From assembly GCA_013995675.1 (NCBI GenBank), contig VWRR01000002.1:1-64000 (forward strand): a DNA stretch of 64,000 nucleotides, written 5' to 3'. Within the stretch, counting starts at the first letter, position 1. Every line of letters starts with the position of its first letter. The position numbers and the translations under genes are program-made. Of this stretch, positions 1-10,469 are shown in pieces. Source of the DNA: Cyanidiococcus yangmingshanensis (taxonomy: Eukaryota; Rhodophyta; Bangiophyceae; Cyanidiales; Cyanidiaceae). Below the pieces are notes generated by a model that made no database searches, was not told where the DNA came from, and was given only the letters and a program-made list of their open reading frames with translations.

Positions 1-3000
1 TTTCCCCTTTTCCTCTTATCCAAAGCGTCTCAATGATGACTCAAGTCAGCACTTTGAATCGCTTTGTGACTTGCACATCATCGATTGTTCTCTGAACATT
101 CTGCTTGGCTGGCTCTGACCAGGTTGGTGCTTGCTCATTAGATGGTGTTTCTTTTATGCTTGCCTATCCGGTTTCTTTTTGTAGACATACTTTTTGGACT
201 CGTTGAGCTTTCGTGTTTGATGCTGTCGCTATTCGATATCTCTATGCTTATGACTCCATTTTTGGCTCTCTACTTTGATGTTTACCTTTTTGGTTTTCTC
301 TCGCCTCGGTGTACGCTCTCTTGACACAGATATCCTTCAATTTTTGTTTACGGACGCAGCTAGTTATCCATTTTTTCTTATTTCTGGGTCTTTTCTTCGG
401 ATACGATTTCGTTCTAGATCTTCACCAGTAGCCTGCTTATCGTTTTCGGGAACCCTTTCGGATTACCCCGTTGCTGAGCTCTTGATCAGATCTACATCCT
501 CAGTGCTCTTTCGCCGTCGTTGGGCATGCATACTGGACGCAGCGCTGGCGCACGCCTCGGACTTGGATCGCTCCCAGGGTTACTCGTTGCACATCTTTTG
601 TTTTCAGATTCGATAGCGCACCTGCTCGCGCACAACCATCGGATCTCACCGTACTCGTTAGGTTGCCCATGGATGCTATGCTGGCGCCGCCATCGCCGCC
701 ATCGATTCGGCGCTCCTCGGCCGATCTGCGATGCCGCCGCTCCCATCGCAGAGGCCTGGCGTCCAACCTGATCTCTTGGATATACTTCACTGGCCCAATG
801 GGCGCCTGGTCATCTTGGATAGGCATGCTGCCGATCGGGGTTGCTTCGGACGAGCCATCGACATCGCGGCTTGGACCACAGCTACGATCCTCCACGACGC
901 CGCTGCCTGGCCTAGACGCTCCCGCAGGGTTCTTTTCAGGTTTTAGTCAATAACGAGCTGGCGAATGGCTGTACAACCAAAGAACCATGCAGATCTGAAC
1001 GATGCTGGTTCGCTCGTCGGCAGCAGCATGAATCGTTCGAGACTCGGATTTGTCTTCAACGTTTTCGTCTCGCTCTGACTTACTCTCTTGTTTTAACTGC
1101 TCAAATAGAGATTGATCGGACCCACTGATCATTCAACATATTAGTGAAAATATGGTAGTCTTGTTCTAATGAGCAATGATTGGTATTGGCGCTTTTTCAA
1201 TATAATTCGAACTGACGACATGCTATGCTATGTCGTATTGAATGAATATCAGTTATGGAAACCTCTGGGGAGTAGCGAACAGTACGATCGTTTACCTCGG
1301 ACATGCTCGGTCTTTCAGTGCTTGAGGATAGCAAGCGCAGCTTGCGCCGCTGGCGATCGCCAGGCCACGACCGGACTGGACACGACTAGCCGCGACAGAT
1401 CCATCGCGCGGCGCGCATTTCCCGCCAATGCGTGCGTACAGGCGTAGGCGCAGGCGCACGCACGCTTTTGCCGGACCGAAAATGGACAGACGCTGTGACG
1501 CCGCACGCGATCGCCAGCGGACGCCAGCGTGCGATTGAGCAATTGCACACCAACGCCCGCACGCGCAATCGATGCGCCGCCCCTTGCAGTGATGCGACGC
1601 CGTCTCTGACGGTAGAACGCGCCGGCGGGACAGCTCACCGCGACAAGATCAACGGGACAGCGCTCGGAGGCAGCAGTTGCTGCGCCACTGCGCCCTACGA
1701 CAGAATCGCGGGATAGCACTCCAACCGAGGCGGGCCAGCGCCTGTGCCAACAAAAGCCCTGCTAGTTTTTCGATCCCAGATCCAAATAACCCTGCAATAA
1801 GAGATGATTCCAGTAATAGGAGTGACCGTTGCCAGAATCGATCAAAAAATGAAGACAGCGCCAACAGTCGCCATACCAGCATCATGGATCCCTGGTCCTG
1901 ATGACACACCTTTGAGAGTCGATGCCATCGATGGTCATGGCCGTCGCCATGGTCGATCGAAAAATCAAGACAACACCATGACCGTTAGAGAGTGTGTCCT
2001 ATAATGACTTGACGTTATGGATCGACGAAACCATTCAGGAGTGGAAAACATCCACGCTGCTCGACATATCCACTGTTCTGGATTGTAGAGGCACCAGCCA
2101 AATTCAGCGGCTGCGACCAGACCCATGGACCGGCCGCTCTAGCATCGGATACGCTCTCCTCGACTGGCGGAGCTGATCGTCACTGCGCTAGCCCGTCCTG
2201 GGACTGAATCCCTGCCGTAAGTGGGACCTGATCCTCAGGGTCCGGTCTCTCAAGTGTCAGCAACACTAATAAAAATTTCATAACATTCATGCAAAACAAG
2301 GTGAACAGAAAAAAGAAGAAAAAGAAATAATTGGAGTGTTATGAATTAAAACATCTTTGAGCGTCATGAGGCTCCGGGCGCATCTCGGTGCTCCTAGCCA
2401 CCGGCGACTGGTCTGAGCACTAAAAATCATCAGCGACAACCAACAACTCTAACGATCGCCGACAAACAATCGCGTAGACCCAGAGCGCAAGATGAAGTCG
2501 AGTCCACCCCCGAAAAATCATGATAGGTATGCGCTATCGACGAGCTGGCCCGAGGAAATTGCTGGCCGCGACTGCGCCGCCCTCGGTCCATTGCCGATGC
2601 GCGCTGGCACGGCCATCGACAGGGACGCTGCTCTCCTTGGGTGCACCCTTATTACCGACGAGTTTCTGACTCTCAGCAGAACATACCAAACCTGCCTTTG
2701 TGTAACCAGTAACCACCAAATAAACACTTAGGGAGCAAATACGTAAAAACAAGACCAGAAATGTACTGGAAAAAAAAACTTATGAAAAAAGACTCCACTC
2801 AGGCCATCGTCTAGCCCACGATACCAGGCAGAGCGTTCAGAGCGTTCAGAGCGAGCGGAGCGGGCGGAGCCGACAGAGCGGCGCGTCGCTTCTGTGGGTG
2901 CACCCAATCACGAAAGACCTGGGTGATCTAAGCAAGCACGCAGGGTCCAGCTGAGCGAGAACCCTAATGTCGTCAATGTTTTACGCAAAAGGACTCGTAA

Positions 3001-4080
3001 ACAAAAAAATTGTTTTGTTCAAGTCGTCGGGGACAGCAATACACGACAGAGTCACCATGTCGAGGATTCGGGTATGGCACCGAGACGTGTCAGCCCCGTT
3101 GTTGATCGAGCGCGCATCATCGAGTCTGGAGCAACTGCGCGAGGCCATTCTGAAAGATCGTCCCTGCATGGGTGTTTCAACCTACAACACGACATCCACT
3201 AGGAGGATTTATAGGATGGTTCCTTCACCGCGACTCGGAATCTGTTACTCGATGTCAATTGCATGTACAGGTCTTTACGTTTCGTGCAGCACTTTGTTTC
3301 TGGACAGAGCTGTTTCCCAGCGCTCTCTTGCATTTAGTCTCGTTCCTAGTGCAGGGGTGCCTTCTACGCACGCTCCATTCGGCCAGAGGCCAGAAGCGCC
3401 GCTTTTCTGCACTTATAGCGGGCTTCAATATCCCTTAAAGAGTAAATATGAGAAAATGAGAAGGAGAGAGATAGAGACTCAAAACAAACAAGTCGGTATG
3501 CTCGTATACACAGCCCGATTATCTTTTCAGAAAGCATATGGGACTAAGAGCAATGTATCCAGGTTTAGAACATCGTTATCCCGATCGCTGATCAAGTAGA
3601 GACAGATGATTCGCCAAATATTTCTGCGAATCCCATGCGAGTCCAGGCCAATATATGCAATGAGAGAGGTCGTAAATCTATGGCGGATCTGATTCCATAC
3701 TTGGATACGCTTCAATGATTTGTAATCGTTGTTGTCGACTGCTCTTTATAGATTCTGTCCATGACGCTCCAGCACAACCACACTTCGTTTGTCTCATTAC
3801 GAGTTTGCTTTTCACAAAACATTTCACTAATTTTCTTTTTTTGTCTTTTTTCTTGTCCAGTTGTGCACATTCATCCCTCTCTGTGTTGCGATTCGTGTTG
3901 ACAAGTTGTATCGACTAGAGTTCTCGTCGCCCAGCAGTTTCAATGCGTATCCTCATGCTCATCAATTCCAGCTCAGTACTCATCAGCTGTCTAGGCTCCG
4001 TGGCGGTTGCTCATCCAAACACGCTAGCCGTATCGACCACTCCTCCAGTAGCCTTCGTTACGCTTTCGCTACGCCCATGA
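1..4080. other. Long stretch without a supportable gene
   Basis: I see no recognisable gene here. The open frames are short, overlap on both strands and show no domain or biased composition. The first 600 bases and the part around 3715-3900 are T-rich on the + strand. Around 1320-1720 there is a GC-rich island. A short direct repeat of about 9 bp occurs near 2829-2850, and a decayed repeat pair lies near 1836 and 1946. A long pyrimidine tract ending in CAG at about 3830-3860 resembles a 3' splice site, but no exon can be defined next to it. The stretch may hold regulatory DNA, decayed elements or an intron-containing gene I cannot read. Confidence 0.5.
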
Positions 4081-6405
4081 TTAGCAGGCCGCAGCGATCA
4101 TGCCCACTTTGATTCCATGGCTCATGCGATCGATGCTCGTCCACAACCCATAAAGGTGTGCTGCGTATGGCATAATACCCTGGGTGTGATGGGCTCCCAG
4201 CAATGACGCCCAGCGACCACGAAGCGTATCGACGCGTGCTGGCCACAGCACCGCATGCGACACCGCGTGCGAAGGATACGTGCCGTAGCAGCTCACCAGG
4301 AGTCCGTCGACCACGAGGCGTCCCGTACACGTCAGGGGAGCGTAAAGACCATGCAGGGTCTGGGCGCTCTCTATAGACACGACGCGGTCCAGCGAACGCG
4401 ACACGGCATCATACAGAGCATCGCCAACGCGGACGCGCTCCGCGTAGACAGCCTCAAAGGCGCTCCCCAGGTAGAGACCCGACTGATGCCTCTGCCTGTC
4501 GTGGTTTTTGGATTGATCGTTCTGTTGGTGCTGCTGCTGCCCAAGACGATACACCAGATGGTGTCTGGTTAGACGCAGCCGCTTGCCCGAGGCGGTCGCA
4601 ATGACCAGAACCTCACCGACAGCGCTAGGTTCATAGTGCAGCCAGCTCAGGACCGTGTCTGGGACGAGACGGCCATGCTGGTCGGCGCCCATCACCTTCA
4701 TGCCGGGACGTATCTCACTCATGGGGACGACGTGGTTCTGCTCATCGATGAGCACGGATGCATCGGCAGGGAAGCACTTCGCTCCGCTTACAAAGGATGG
4801 CGGCTCTGGTGTTGATGTCGCTATTGCTGTCGATGATGGTGTGTGCGTTTTCCCCGAGTTTGCTGTTGGCGTTGGTGACAACGTCGTTGTTGGTGTGAAT
4901 GTCGGTGTCGCAGTAGGCAACGACGTTGACGTTGGCGTCAGCGTCGGCGTCAGCGTTGGCGTTGGTGTGTTTGTAGGTGTCTGAGCTGGTAACACCTCAG
5001 TTAGTGCAAAGACATCATTCAGATACCCCGCTCCAGATGTGTTCGCGTATCCGAACCCTCCAAACAAAATTGGGTCATTTTCGTTGATTTTCCAAAGGGC
5101 GACACCGTCACGAGCGCCAGGCACAGCGTCGGAGCTGGTGAGCTGAAACGTACCATAATGAGCGAGTGAATTCGCTTCTGTGCTGCCACTGATCCATGCC
5201 CATTCACGCCGGACCATGTCGTAGACCCACAAATCTTTCAAATATCCAGAACTGCTAGCTGAGTTCGTTTTGCCAAACCCACCAAAAAGCTGAAGATTCC
5301 CGAGAGCATCCACAAAGCTCGTACAGTGGTACCTTCCGCCGGGGTGATTGGATGGAGACAGCACGCCAAATGTTCCATACGCTCCAGGGTTGTTGGAAGT
5401 AGCATTCCCACTCATAAAAATCCAGACTGATGACTGGACATTGTAGACCCAGAGATCATTCAGGTAGCCGAAATAGTCTGTTCCATTTCCATATCCGAGT
5501 CCGCCGAACAGCCATAGGTTCCCTTCAGCGTCCGTCCATGAACAAGGCCCATAACGCGCCCCCGGCGCATTGAAGGCATTCCCAAGACCAGACGTACCAT
5601 AGCGCCCAGGTTGATTAATCGCTGATGAGCCACCCATATAGGCCCATTCAAGTGACGAGGTGTTGAAGGACCACAAATCAGAGAGCAGATTTGTTGGGGA
5701 CTTTTCGCCTCCAAACAACCATAAGAGTCCATTTTCACCTGTCCAGAAAGCAGCACTGTAGCGAGCACCAGGATTATAGCTAGGGCCGTAGGCGCGCTCC
5801 GGCCCGTACACTGGTGCAGCACTGATCGTGCTGTTCCCAGACACCCAGGTCCAATTGCCACTTGTCGTCTCATACAACCACATATCGTTCAAATAACCAA
5901 AAGTGCCCTTGGCGTCAAAGCCTTGCCCTCCAAGTAACCAAAAATGGCGCTCATCACTCTGCCAGAATGCACTGGATTCGCGCCCTCCGGGTATATTTGA
6001 CGGGCTGCCCTCACGAAATACCCCGTAGATCCCCGACTGGCCAGCAGATGGGTTTCCTCCAATCCATGCCCACTCCGAGCAGGTCGTGTTAAAGTACCAC
6101 AAGTCGTTCAAGAAACCAAAGGATGAAGCATTCGCATATCCACGACCACCAAACAGATAGACTATGTCTGGACCCCCAACCCATGCTGCTGAGTGAAACC
6201 TCCCTCCGGGGACAGATTGTGCAGAGGTCTGGTTTACCACGTATTGCACTCCAGGGTTATTTATTCCTGTATCTCCTCCGATCCAGGTCCAGCTTAGTGG
6301 GCCCACTGGCGCTGGGGTAGCCGACGTTCGCTCTAGAAACCTCCACACGAGCACGAGGAACAGCACGTAACGAAATACTACGAGTGACCTGCTTAAATAT
6401 ATCAT
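4081..6405 (-). CDS. Secreted Kelch-repeat protein with C-terminal Hedgehog-type Hint (Hog) domain
   Basis: I chose the ATG at 6405 (774 aa) because it is followed directly by a signal-peptide-like hydrophobic segment ([15 protein letters not shown]). The frame is open up to an ATG at 6675. Residues about 30-470 hold six or seven Kelch-like units of 55-65 residues, each with a W-W/A-GG motif, PGGR or PGAR, LFGG and LNDLW. A Thr/Pro-rich linker (about 480-540) follows. The Hint domain starts at Cys544 ([12 protein letters not shown], codon at 4774-4776). It has the block-B motif LTRHHLVY and the Hedgehog-like motif GLYAPLT...[10 protein letters not shown], so it is closer to Hog domains than to inteins. 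In Hedgehog such domains cut themselves off by an N-S acyl shift at the Cys, and the SCY cysteine is needed for transfer to sterol. By analogy the Kelch propeller would be released, perhaps lipidated, outside the cell or in the secretory pathway. The residue before the Cys is Lys, not the Gly of animal Hedgehog. The architecture is clear; the chemistry is inferred. Confidence 0.85.
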   Translation of the reverse strand: MIYLSRSLVVFRYVLFLVLVWRFLERTSATPAPVGPLSWTWIGGDTGINNPGVQYVVNQTSAQSVPGGRFHSAAWVGGPDIVYLFGGRGYANASSFGFLNDLWYFNTTCSEWAWIGGNPSAGQSGIYGVFREGSPSNIPGGRESSAFWQSDERHFWLLGGQGFDAKGTFGYLNDMWLYETTSGNWTWVSGNSTISAAPVYGPERAYGPSYNPGARYSAAFWTGENGLLWLFGGEKSPTNLLSDLWSFNTSSLEWAYMGGSSAINQPGRYGTSGLGNAFNAPGARYGPCSWTDAEGNLWLFGGLGYGNGTDYFGYLNDLWVYNVQSSVWIFMSGNATSNNPGAYGTFGVLSPSNHPGGRYHCTSFVDALGNLQLFGGFGKTNSASSSGYLKDLWVYDMVRREWAWISGSTEANSLAHYGTFQLTSSDAVPGARDGVALWKINENDPILFGGFGYANTSGAGYLNDVFALTEVLPAQTPTNTPTPTLTPTLTPTSTSLPTATPTFTPTTTLSPTPTANSGKTHTPSSTAIATSTPEPPSFVSGAKCFPADASVLIDEQNHVVPMSEIRPGMKVMGADQHGRLVPDTVLSWLHYEPSAVGEVLVIATASGKRLRLTRHHLVYRLGQQQHQQNDQSKNHDRQRHQSGLYLGSAFEAVYAERVRVGDALYDAVSRSLDRVVSIESAQTLHGLYAPLTCTGRLVVDGLLVSCYGTYPSHAVSHAVLWPARVDTLRGRWASLLGAHHTQGIMPYAAHLYGLWTSIDRMSHGIKVGMIAAAC

Positions 6406-7505
6406 TGTTGTTTGATAGCAGACGTCGCGATCAGCAGAGACAGATATCACGGCCATAATAGGCACAGAGCCATTCTCGATGCTCACGTTCCCAAGAGGTC
6501 CTCCCAAACGCTTTGGGAACGCAGTGGATAGCCACTGCGACGGGGAAGGCCTGCAAGGGCTGAGCGCCGCGGCCACATCCGCCGTTCCTGGCGCGCCGCT
6601 GGGGACCCTCGAACATACCACAAATACAACAGGACGGACATGTTCTCCGTGGAAGGACGACGCAGACGTCTGCATTCAGTCCAGAATGGTCAGTAGGAAA
6701 ATTTATGTCAGGAGGCAGGATGGTCCGTCGGCCTTGTAGGGGAAAATCTTGTCGGGTCGTGTGGTCTGCTTCGAGTTTGAACAGCCAATTACACAGCAAT
6801 CCTCGGAGACTCGTGTAGGTCGCTTCTTCGGATGTTTTACAGGCGAGAGCGCGGTCGAAATTAAGAGCTCTGGGATGAATTCATTGAATGCGATTTCTTA
6901 CAGCACAAACTCTATCGTCAGGAAAATGTAAATTGATGGAATGAATGTCCAGAGAACTTTTGATGGAAGGATGTGTTTCTACTGGCTGGCAAGCGACGCA
7001 AGTCTTGTGTTTCCGCGAATGATCGTATGATGCACGTTCATCGGAGAAGGCAGGAAATTGCTAGAAGTTTTAACAGCAAAGCGTATGCGCACGGATATCC
7101 TGCACAGACTCAGGGGCACTACAAATGTCTTTAGATAGGAAATGCCAAGATACGAAGCGATGCTCGCTCGAAGCGGAAAATCCTATCGTGTGGATGTTTC
7201 CAGAATCTCGGCTTCACGCTGATGAGTCTCGTTCCACAGGGTCGATCCTGTTCCCATGGAGTGGACTTTTAGCCATCCATCAGCGAATGATTCGGAGATA
7301 CGGCACGGAAAATCGAGTGCTTCCACGTCGAAGCTATGTCTACCACGAGAGAAGAGACAGCCGGTCGGAGACCACTAGAGACATCGTAGCCAGCCACAGC
7401 CACACAAGTGACCTCCAATATAGCTAAGACTTGTACCTTCCCTTGGGTGGCTGAGCCAATGACCATTGTCGCCGGTCCCCAGAAAGAGTATCCACCGCAG
7501 TCCAG
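6406..7505. other. Intergenic region between divergent genes
   Basis: About 1.1 kb separates the Kelch-Hog start from the TBC start. I see no conserved coding frame. Bases 6406-6675 are an upstream extension of the Kelch-Hog frame that I judge untranslated. The rest probably contains both promoters. Confidence 0.4.
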
Positions 7506-8862
7506 ATGCAGGGCATGGGTTCAGTCGCGCTTCTGCCACATGAATGCTCGGCTCTGAACGGAGATGTTCCTGTTCCTATTCGACAACCGCACAACGAACC
7601 AGCACCGGACGATGAAGCCGACGACATTTTGTTTACTGCAGAGCCCCCACGCGAGCAAGGTGTGAACAGCGATGCACTCGCGTTGGTGTCACCGAACCGA
7701 GTCGTATCGGGCGCTGCGCTCATGAAGGATACGGAGGAGCTCGCGAGCACCAGTGAAACAGCCGAGTACCTGGACGGGACAGCAGCTCGCCATGGCCCGC
7801 TGGCACCAACATCGCAGCAGCCACAACAGCCTGGTAGGCCAGAGAATGCGTCTCCTGCCTTCATGAACTGCTCAGCCGATGAAGCCGAGCTAGACGTGCC
7901 CCCAGCGAACGCTGATGATTCCACGTTGGACCAGAGCCCTACAGCGACATGTGCAGCACTCATGAGCGACACTTTTGCGGTGCTCGAGCAGGACGTCATG
8001 CGAACCCGCCGCGGACTGGCGGCTTTCGAGCGACCAGCAACGAGAGCGCGACTCACGCTCTGGCTCTGTGCCTTCTGTGACGAGCACGGCGTTCCCTATA
8101 TGCAAGGCATGAACGAGATTGCGGCAGTGTTCGTGTATCTCCACGAGACCCTGCACGCTGACGCAACCACCTGCGCATGTTACGCCATGTACAAGCGCTT
8201 TGCAGAGCGCTACGTACCGCTGGCCGTGGATCCAGCCGAGGATCCCTTTGGGCGACTCAAACAGGCTTTCCGCCTCTTCAACGACCTGCTGTGGTTTCAT
8301 GACCCCGAGGTGGCATCGCGATTGGAGCGCTACCAGCTCTCCACCGACATGTATGCGACCGCCTGGCTTGTGACGGTCTTTGCCCGAAACCTGGCTATGG
8401 AGGCAGTGCTGGCTGGAGAGCGATCCGGCTCTCTTTGCGAAGGACACGCCATTGGAGCTGGCGTCGCCATCGCTGCTGCGTCGACTCGCGCTCTACCCTT
8501 GTCTGAAACTGCAGCGCAAAACGGGTACGTTCGTTCGGCGGTACCTCGGCGTCAGCAAGCGACGTCTATTTGTACTCGCTCCTGATCGAGGGCGCAACAC
8601 AACGTTCTTCATCAAGTCGAGTCGGTCGTTGGTTTTGCTCAGACGTATCCTCTTCCGCAAAGAGACTCGCGAGTTGGTTGTCTTTGAATTCCGGAGCGCC
8701 ACCTCCCAAGCCATCGACAAACGCATCACTTGCCACTTGCCTGACGGTCTGAGTGAGTGCATCGACTGCATTCGCAATCATCTGAAGCTTATCAAGGTGC
8801 AGATGCGGCTGCAACGACGCACTACGGATCGCAGCAACCAAGAGCAAGGCGATGCAGGGTGA
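7506..8862 (+). CDS. TBC-domain Rab GTPase-activating protein, frame changes once
   Basis: TBC proteins speed up GTP hydrolysis by Rab GTPases in membrane traffic. The first frame (7506-8585) has about 160 low-complexity acidic residues and then a TBC core. The core has DVMRTR, which carries the arginine finger, and YMQGMNEI, which carries the glutamine finger, followed by the helices around FNDLLWFHDPEVASRLE and WLVTVFARNLAMEAVL. At about 8406-8420 the family match leaves this frame. The frame one base further on continues with WLESDPALF and runs to a stop at 8862. Its last 100 residues, with RRYLGVSKRRLFVL and a final helix, may form a PH-like fold (inference). Relative to the family, the W-D helix at the junction looks several residues short. 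A short deletion, a sequence error or a decaying gene are all possible. The next gene downstream, TACO1, is convergent. Confidence 0.75.
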
Positions 8863-9293
8863 CGCGCTCCCGATCCTACAGAGCATGATTTGGGTGCAGA
8901 TCTCCATGAAAACGAGCTTGATGGGTTGGTGGTGACGTCGTCGTACTCGCAATTCTAACAGTTTTCGAAACGCATCTATCAGGGATTGTCTGAGAGAGGG
9001 GATCACAACGGCATCTCGTTGCCTTGAGAGAGGCGTCACGACTTTGCCGTGAAGTCATGTAATGTGTCAGCGATCGGAACAGGCGGGTGCCTTCCGAGAG
9101 CCCCGGCATCAGGATCCGTCGCTATCGACTTGCTCGACGACACGCGCTGGCTTGAGAATGGGTCGTCGCACTTTGCAGACTCGTCACTGTGCTTTTCTGG
9201 GCAGTGCTATGCAAAACAGCTCGCCCTCTTTACCGCTGCGTGACACCGCAAGGGCCTCAGGGTGGTCCCGCTCCGGCACCGTACATGCAAAGA
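8863..9293. other. Convergent intergenic spacer
   Basis: This 430-base spacer separates the 3' ends of the TBC gene (+) and the TACO1 gene (-). I see no gene or repeat in it. Confidence 0.4.
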
Positions 9294-10250
9294 TCATAAG
9301 AGTGACTCGGGTCGCGGATCGAGTGTCGTGTAAACACGATCGACATCATCCAGAGCATTGAGCTGCTCGATGCCGTGATCAAGTAGGTCGCGATCGGTAC
9401 CGGAGACTTCAGGTGGGGCGAGTTTCGGGACCATCACCAGCTCGCTGTTCGCGACCTCGACTCCGGCAGAGCGCAAGACCTGAGTCACCTGGGCGAGGGC
9501 ATTTGGCGGTGTCCAGACCAGAAACTCGGACTCGTTCGTCGATACATCACCAGCATCTACCTGTTCGAGGTCTTCGGCACCGGCGTCTGCGACCAGCAGC
9601 AGCAAAGCATCCGCGTCCCGCTGCAACGAACTCGACTCTGTGGACATTAAGGAAAACTGGATGCGTCCTTTGCGCTCGAAGAGGTACTGGACCGAGCCGG
9701 CAGATGCAGTGTGAAAACCTGCCTTGCGAGCTGCAAGACGCACATCTGCAGCTGTGCGGTTGAGGTTGTCGGTTAGGGCTTCGACGAGGATTCCCACTCC
9801 GCTTGGGCCGTAGAGCTCGTACACAACGACCTCATAGTTCGACTGGTCGGAGGCACTCGCTTTTGCCAAAGCGCGAGCAATGTTATCCTTCGGAACACCA
9901 TGTTCTATCGCTTCCTTAATGATGCTTTCCACGTCACCGCCTGACTTGCTGGCCTGTATTATTCGTTTTCCGTAGCGCGCGAGTAGTTTCACCCGAGCGA
10001 GCTCTGATGCCTGTTTTCTAGCCATAATTTTCGCATAGCGACGCCCCATGTATGTTCGCAGGGCCCCGCCTGCCCGCGAACGCGAGTGCAAACATGCACT
10101 GTTGTCCAGTGCCCACTGTGACGCTTTCCGGGAGAATTTCCGCAGAGGTGCTTGCCGACGAGAGCAACAGCGTCTGGAAGCAGACCCCTCGCAGCTTAGC
10201 CCAAGCGCTAGAAAGCCAACCCTTGCCGGCGTTGGCGAGATTTCTCCCAT
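9294..10250 (-). CDS. TACO1/YebC-family translational activator, organelle-targeted
   Basis: YebC/TACO1 proteins bind organellar or bacterial ribosomes and help translate difficult sequences; in human mitochondria TACO1 is needed for COX1 synthesis. The 318-residue product starts with about 65 Arg/Ser/Ala-rich residues that look like a transit peptide. The YebC core begins near residue 68 with MGRRYAKIMARK, in place of the usual MAGHSKWANIKHRK. Other family motifs are ARVKLLARYGKRIIQAS, the segment GVPKDNIARALAK, then YELYGPSGVGILVEALTDN and NRTAADVR. The C-terminal part ends with the typical LNALDDVDRVYTT. Whether it goes to the mitochondrion or plastid cannot be told. The gene is divergent from the EGY protease gene across 220 bp. 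Confidence 0.9.
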   Translation of the reverse strand: MGEISPTPARVGFLALGLSCEGSASRRCCSRRQAPLRKFSRKASQWALDNSACLHSRSRAGGALRTYMGRRYAKIMARKQASELARVKLLARYGKRIIQASKSGGDVESIIKEAIEHGVPKDNIARALAKASASDQSNYEVVVYELYGPSGVGILVEALTDNLNRTAADVRLAARKAGFHTASAGSVQYLFERKGRIQFSLMSTESSSLQRDADALLLLVADAGAEDLEQVDAGDVSTNESEFLVWTPPNALAQVTQVLRSAGVEVANSELVMVPKLAPPEVSGTDRDLLDHGIEQLNALDDVDRVYTTLDPRPESLL

Positions 10251-10469
10251 AATCGCACTCGCGCCCCTACAATCGAGACAAACCCGTGTTCGTTAAGCAG
10301 TTTCTTTCCTTTTCCGTTCGACGAGACTCGATCGCGACCTAGCTGCAGCCCTCTGGAGACAAACCGCACTAAACATCTGTTTCCCAGCGCACTAGCCACG
10401 GCGCCGTACATCAATTGCGATGGAGGTTGTTGCTCGTGAACGGTCTCTCTCTCGGTCCGTCTGCACCTC
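10251..10469. promoter_or_regulatory. Divergent promoter region of TACO1 and EGY genes
   Basis: Only 219 bp separate the two start codons, so both promoters must lie here or overlap the 5' ends. No specific element is recognised. Confidence 0.4.

Noticed and set aside
492-953. Overlapping frames on both strands near the left edge
   Set aside because: Arg/Ser-rich translations of GC-rich DNA with no family features.
2967-3599. A 210-codon plus-strand open frame
   Set aside because: No domain, unusual composition and many overlapping short frames on the other strand; probably chance.
4081-6405. Animal contamination as the source of the Hedgehog-like domain
   Set aside because: The N-terminal part is Kelch, not a Hedgehog signal, and the gene sits in a continuous stretch of algal-type genes.
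8406-8418. A 13-nt GT...AG segment as an intron in the TBC gene
   Set aside because: It removes still more of a helix that is already short compared with the family.
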